From: Treponema sp.
Lineage (GTDB): Bacteria > Spirochaetota > Spirochaetia > Treponematales > Breznakiellaceae
Assembly (NCBI GenBank): GCA_031265825.1
Contig: JAISCD010000095.1
Span: forward strand, 1 to 34,753
Direction of reading: 5' to 3'
Length of the DNA stretch: 34,753 bases
Below the pieces are notes generated by a model. The model was not told the origin of the DNA, made no database searches, and worked only from the letters and a program-made list of their open reading frames with translations. This document shows, one piece after another, positions 31,638 to 34,753 of the stretch (positions within the stretch are counted from its first letter, which is position 1; each line of letters begins with the position of its first letter). The translations under genes and the position numbers were made by a program.

Positions 31638-32327
31638 ATGTTATACCCCCCCCCCCAGAAGATCTTTGGTTTTGATTTTGGAAACCCGTATGAATACGAA
31701 AATGGTTTCTATTTAACAAGCGCACCGCCGCGTATTGCAAAGAGCATCGCTCATTATGAATTATATAAAAAAATTGTCAATTTACCCGGAGAGGTAGTTG
31801 AATGTGGGGTTTTTAAAGGAATGTCATTAATTCGCTTTGCGACATATCGAGAAATTATGGAAAGCCAATTTTCCAGAAAAATAATTGGATTTGATGCGTT
31901 TGGCAAATTTCCCGATAACGTATCAATGGCGGTGGATAAAGACTTTATAAAAAACTTTGAAACCGATGCCGGCGATGGAATATCAAAGGAAGACTTGGAA
32001 GATATTTTAAAATATAAAAACTTTCAAAATATCTTTCTTATAAAGGGATTGATACCTGATACGTTTTCTGAATATTTTGGGAAAAAATCGGCGACTCAAA
32101 TTGCTTTATTACATATTGACGTTGATGTATATGAAGCGACAAAAGCCTGTTTGGATCATTTATATGACAGAGTTGTAAAAGGTGGAATTATTGTATTTGA
32201 TGATTATGGAGAAGTTGACGGCGCGACAAAGGCGATCAATGAATTTATAAGCTCCCTTGGAAAGGATGGTAGTATCATCCAAAAATCGCCTTATAATTAT
32301 GTTCCAACATTTATGATAAAAGAATAA
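31638..32327 (+). CDS. TylF/MycF-like methyltransferase, cassette 2 (poly-C; phase-ON)
   Basis: This 229-aa SAM-dependent O-methyltransferase of the TylF/MycF type, probably modifying a glycan or other secondary product, has VVECGVFKGMSLIRFA (SAM site), KIIGFDAFGKFPD, LLHIDVDVYEATKACLDHLY (metal and catalytic acidic residues) and KGGIIVFDDYGEVDGA. Here the ATG with ribosome site AAGGAGA is in frame across 11 C residues (31646-31656), giving an N-terminus MLYPPPQKIF. Loss or gain of one C would stop it early. It shares its promoter, leader, C-tract and the next 10 nt with cassette 1, but the protein body differs. The gene is AT-rich, so probably acquired. Confidence 0.87.
   Translation: MLYPPPQKIFGFDFGNPYEYENGFYLTSAPPRIAKSIAHYELYKKIVNLPGEVVECGVFKGMSLIRFATYREIMESQFSRKIIGFDAFGKFPDNVSMAVDKDFIKNFETDAGDGISKEDLEDILKYKNFQNIFLIKGLIPDTFSEYFGKKSATQIALLHIDVDVYEATKACLDHLYDRVVKGGIIVFDDYGEVDGATKAINEFISSLGKDGSIIQKSPYNYVPTFMIKE
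31646..31656 (+). repeat. 11-C homopolymer tract in cassette 2
   Basis: Eleven C residues start 8 nt after the first base of the ATG at 31638; at this length the gene is in frame. The flank AGAAGATCTTT matches cassette 1. Confidence 0.95.
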
Positions 32328-32347
32328 TTATAAATCAAGAATATTAT

Positions 32348-32388
32348 GCGTAAAGCAAAACGTAGCATAAATGACTGTTTATGCTACG
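32348..32388 (+). terminator. Hairpin after methyltransferase cassette 2
   Basis: CGTAGCATAAA (32361-32371), loop TGACTG and TTTATGCTACG (32378-32388) form an 11-bp perfect stem, without a following T-run. It is preceded by GCGTAAAGCAAAA (32348-32360), identical to 31493-31505 after cassette 1, so the two genes share a 3' flank as well as a 5' flank. Confidence 0.6.
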
Positions 32389-32412
32389 GCGGCGCGGACG
32401 GATTATTAAACT

Positions 32413-33516
32413 ATGGAAAGAAAATACAGACGTTACCTTATTATCGCAGGGATTTTACTCTTTGTCATTTACATTTTCGCGGCCGCTCAGCCTGTTCCAC
32501 AAGAGACTATCCTCTCTTCTCGGTGGATACATTCTCTTGTCTCCACCTACCCTATGCCTTCACGAGAGAGAGAAACGGAAGACATTCAACAAGATGAATT
32601 GATTCCGTTTCAACTTGGAAACTACTTTGGATATGTTGATAAAGACGGCAATTTCACTATAAACCAGATAAAGCGGGGCTATATATCCCTATCAAAGCAA
32701 AACTGGGCAGAATATACCGCGATTCCCGAAAGAATAACCGTCCGTAACTCTAAAAACGAGCAAGTTCTTTCTATAGATACAGACATGGGCTATCCCTTGT
32801 TTCTGGATAACAGAGTGTTTCTCATAAACAGAGAACAAAACGCCGTTTACAGCATCAACGAACAAGGCGAGACTAATTGGTCTTATGCTTTCGCGTCCCC
32901 GCTTACCTGTATTGATGCGGCATCTGGGTTTTTGCTCGTCGGGTCTTTGGACGGCAAAATAGAAGTGCTTGACGACAACGGAATATGTATTTTCTCCTTT
33001 GAACCGAGCGGTTCCCGCCTATCAATCATTGTGGGATGCGCTTTTTCAAGAGACGGTTCAAAGATCGCCATCATATCCGGCATTGACGAACAACGCTTCT
33101 TATTTATGGAAAAACTTGGCGATACGCTTGAGAACGAATACCGTGTAATTTATCACGAATTTTTGGGGCGAGGGTTTAGACGACCCGTGCACGTTACCTT
33201 TGTTGATGATGATAACAAGGTCGCGTTTGAACGACAGGCGGGTCTTGGACTCTACGACATACCGACGCGCGCGTCCATCGCCTTACCGATGAAAGGCGAA
33301 GTGGTAGCTATCGACGAAGACGGTAGCGGCGGACAACTTTTCGTCATTACTTCTCAATCGTCAGACGATAAATATCTGACGACCATTCAGTTTCCCGGAA
33401 CCGTCATCGGACAATCCCACTTCAAGAGTAAATACATATTCATGGATAGACAAGGAACGACTCTTTACATCGGCGGTGGCACAACCCTTGCCGCCTTTGA
33501 AATAAGCAAGAAATAG
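32413..33516 (+). CDS. Membrane-anchored beta-propeller-like protein of unknown function
   Basis: This 367-aa protein has one N-terminal transmembrane segment (YLIIAGILLFVIYIFAAAQP, residues 8-27), then an outer part with repeated strand-turn blocks that resemble WD40/PQQ propeller blades. Examples: NEQGETNWSYAFASPLTCID, GFLLVGSLDGKIEVLDDNG and CAFSRDGSKIAIISG. No catalytic residues are evident; a scaffold or sensing role in the periplasm is possible. No clear ribosome site precedes the ATG. The gene is convergent with uppP, with only 20 bp between the stops. Confidence 0.75.
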   Translation: MERKYRRYLIIAGILLFVIYIFAAAQPVPQETILSSRWIHSLVSTYPMPSRERETEDIQQDELIPFQLGNYFGYVDKDGNFTINQIKRGYISLSKQNWAEYTAIPERITVRNSKNEQVLSIDTDMGYPLFLDNRVFLINREQNAVYSINEQGETNWSYAFASPLTCIDAASGFLLVGSLDGKIEVLDDNGICIFSFEPSGSRLSIIVGCAFSRDGSKIAIISGIDEQRFLFMEKLGDTLENEYRVIYHEFLGRGFRRPVHVTFVDDDNKVAFERQAGLGLYDIPTRASIALPMKGEVVAIDEDGSGGQLFVITSQSSDDKYLTTIQFPGTVIGQSHFKSKYIFMDRQGTTLYIGGGTTLAAFEISKK

Positions 33517-33536
33517 GCGGAAATACGACTTCCAAG

Positions 33537-34313
33537 TTAAACGCCGAAAACTAATACCGCGATTCCCAGAACCCCTGTATATAATGCGAAGCCCCACAAC
33601 CGATGTCTTTTCACCAAGTTAAGCATAAGGCGCACGGAAAAGAAACCGACGACCGCGGCAGTAAACATCCCTACTAAAAGAGGAACAGTTTCTACATGGA
33701 CGATGCTTCCGCTGGCAAGATCTCTCACCTGCAAGACCAACGCCCCCAGAATTGCGGGAATAGACAGAAGAAAGGAAAACCGAGCGGCAAAGTCCTTGTC
33801 GAGCTTAAGAGCGAGCGCGCCTGACAAGGTAAGACCCGAACGGGAAATGCCCGGTATGATAGCGACAGCCTGCGCCACCCCGACCACCAAAGCGTCTATA
33901 ACGCCCATTTGACGAACCCTCCGCCTAGCGCCGCCCCTCTTCACGAGGAAGTCAGACGTAAGAAGCGCCAGCGCTGTAAGCAGAAAAGCCCATCCCAAGA
34001 AGTCAGTTGATGTAAACGCCGCCTCTATCGCATCTTTAAAAACAAGAGCGACCACCACAAGAGGGACAGTCGCTACAATCAAAAAGCCGCTCAATGGCTG
34101 GAAAGGGCGTTTGATTAACGCCCACACGTCTTTCCAAAGAACCATGAAGACCGCAACCAAGGTCCCGACGTGAACCATGGCGTCGAAAAGCAGAGTCCCT
34201 TCCGATATACCGAAGACTTTCTGCAAAAGCGTCAAATGTCCGGAACTACTCACCGGTAAGAATTCAGTAATGCCCTGCACCGCCCCAAGTATTATCGCCT
34301 GTAGTACACTCAT
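33537..34313 (-). CDS. uppP: Undecaprenyl-diphosphatase (BacA/UppP)
   Basis: This 258-aa polytopic membrane enzyme recycles undecaprenyl diphosphate to the monophosphate used for peptidoglycan and by WbaP. EFLPVSSSGHL (17-27) holds the catalytic Glu17 and Ser22-24 region; PGISRSGLTLSGALAL is the second active-site block. Length and the number of hydrophobic segments (about eight) are normal. AGGAAAG precedes the ATG by a few nt, and the upstream gene ends 8 bp before it, so they form an operon. Confidence 0.95.
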   Translation of the reverse strand: MSVLQAIILGAVQGITEFLPVSSSGHLTLLQKVFGISEGTLLFDAMVHVGTLVAVFMVLWKDVWALIKRPFQPLSGFLIVATVPLVVVALVFKDAIEAAFTSTDFLGWAFLLTALALLTSDFLVKRGGARRRVRQMGVIDALVVGVAQAVAIIPGISRSGLTLSGALALKLDKDFAARFSFLLSIPAILGALVLQVRDLASGSIVHVETVPLLVGMFTAAVVGFFSVRLMLNLVKRHRLWGFALYTGVLGIAVLVFGV

Positions 34314-34321
34314 TTGCTTTC

Positions 34322-34753
34322 CTATTCGTCGTCGTAACCATCGAAGTCGACGCTCAAGTTTGGCGTATCAGCCACCACGCCGCCCAGATTATTTCTCAAA
34401 GCCTCCGACAGAAAAGCCTCGTCAAAGAAACCAACCAAATCATCCGCCTGACTGCGAGTAAAATACGTCCGAATACGCAAAGACGACTTCTTATTACTCT
34501 CACTCTCGTTCAGAACATCCAAACCTTCCCTTTGTAGCACGCTAAAATACGGTGCTTCCCGTCCTGATGCCTTATCTTTCTTAAATAAATACCCGATTTC
34601 AAACGAAGGATAAGACTTGGATTTGGTGGCGAAAGCAAACGTCCACCACATCGTCGAGCCTGTCACCTTACCATAAGCCGAAGAGGTTTTGAAATTATTC
34701 TTGGGCAAGTTTTTTGCGGAGTAGGCATCTTTATATTGAGCAAGGGCTGACAT
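34322..34753 (-). CDS. Hypothetical protein, possibly cut by the window edge
   Basis: A 143-aa frame whose ATG is the last three bases of the window, so the start may be real or the gene may extend beyond the edge. The sequence is soluble, Lys- and Ser-rich, with an acidic tail (DFDGYDDE) and no signal peptide or motif I recognise. It is co-oriented with uppP, 8 bp apart, so probably co-transcribed. Confidence 0.65.
   Translation of the reverse strand: MSALAQYKDAYSAKNLPKNNFKTSSAYGKVTGSTMWWTFAFATKSKSYPSFEIGYLFKKDKASGREAPYFSVLQREGLDVLNESESNKKSSLRIRTYFTRSQADDLVGFFDEAFLSEALRNNLGGVVADTPNLSVDFDGYDDE

Noticed and set aside
31480-32388. Integron attC sites at the ends of the methyltransferase cassettes
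   Set aside because: The 3' hairpins follow each gene as in gene cassettes, and an integron is known in Treponema denticola, but no paired RYYYAAC/GTTRRRY core could be found, and each cassette has its own promoter.
1-34753. tRNA, rRNA or riboswitch genes
   Set aside because: No cloverleaf with TTCRA-type arm, rRNA segment or known riboswitch core was noticed by eye on either strand; a covariance-model search could still find one.

Overview
The window looks like chromosomal DNA of a host-associated or anaerobic spirochaete, most likely Treponema-like. The evidence is roughly balanced base composition, AGGAG-type ribosome binding sites, signal peptides ending in FAQ or FGQ, several relaxed-lipobox lipoproteins, a TmpC/PnrA-type nucleoside-binding lipoprotein, and small outer-membrane beta-barrels. 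No rRNA or tRNA gene was seen, so this assignment is inference.

Layout. 1-5.5 kb: a WbaP-type sugar-phosphate transferase with a secreted protein, an AT-rich insert with a small HicB-like gene overlapping a DNA methyltransferase, and oligoendopeptidase F. 5.5-8.1 kb: an AT-rich GrpB-family gene, a TrmJ-type RNA methyltransferase and a sugar nucleotidyltransferase, all on the minus strand. 8.2-11.1 kb: four tandem paralogous beta-barrel genes, made in part by a recent 882-bp duplication that also copied the nucleotidyltransferase promoter. 11.4-14.5 kb: a polyprenyl diphosphate synthase and an NDH-2/DoxX fusion, a quinone-linked pair. 14.8 kb: a relic of a Y1 (REP-associated) transposase. 15-18.8 kb: a BMP-family nucleoside-binding lipoprotein, one permease, and PRPP synthetase. 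19-22.9 kb: gene relics and repeat arrays, including a 2.05-kb array of about 59 units built on the palindrome GTGTCAGACAC. 22.9-29.2 kb: a beta-CASP RNase-like protein and a zinc/manganese uptake locus split by about 1.16 kb of repeats, whose permease is fused to a lipoprotein-like DUF1980 domain. 29.4-34.7 kb: a diaminopentanoate-dehydrogenase-like enzyme, two TylF-like methyltransferases with 11-C tracts just after the start codon, a membrane-anchored propeller-like protein, UppP and an unknown gene.

Two themes stand out. The first is repeats: at least five families (GTGTCTGACAC palindromes, a hairpin-plus-tail element, a G6CGC element of about 110 bp, 21-bp arrays, and a 24-bp CTAG hairpin array) fill nearly every gap, and the stop codons of six genes lie in or against them. 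The second is a pair of promoter/poly-C/methyltransferase/hairpin cassettes that look phase-variable. As read, the second is in frame (ON), and the first appears OFF from its only plausible start codon. Three genes also have a -10 box placed so that transcription would begin at the ATG (candidate leaderless mRNAs).
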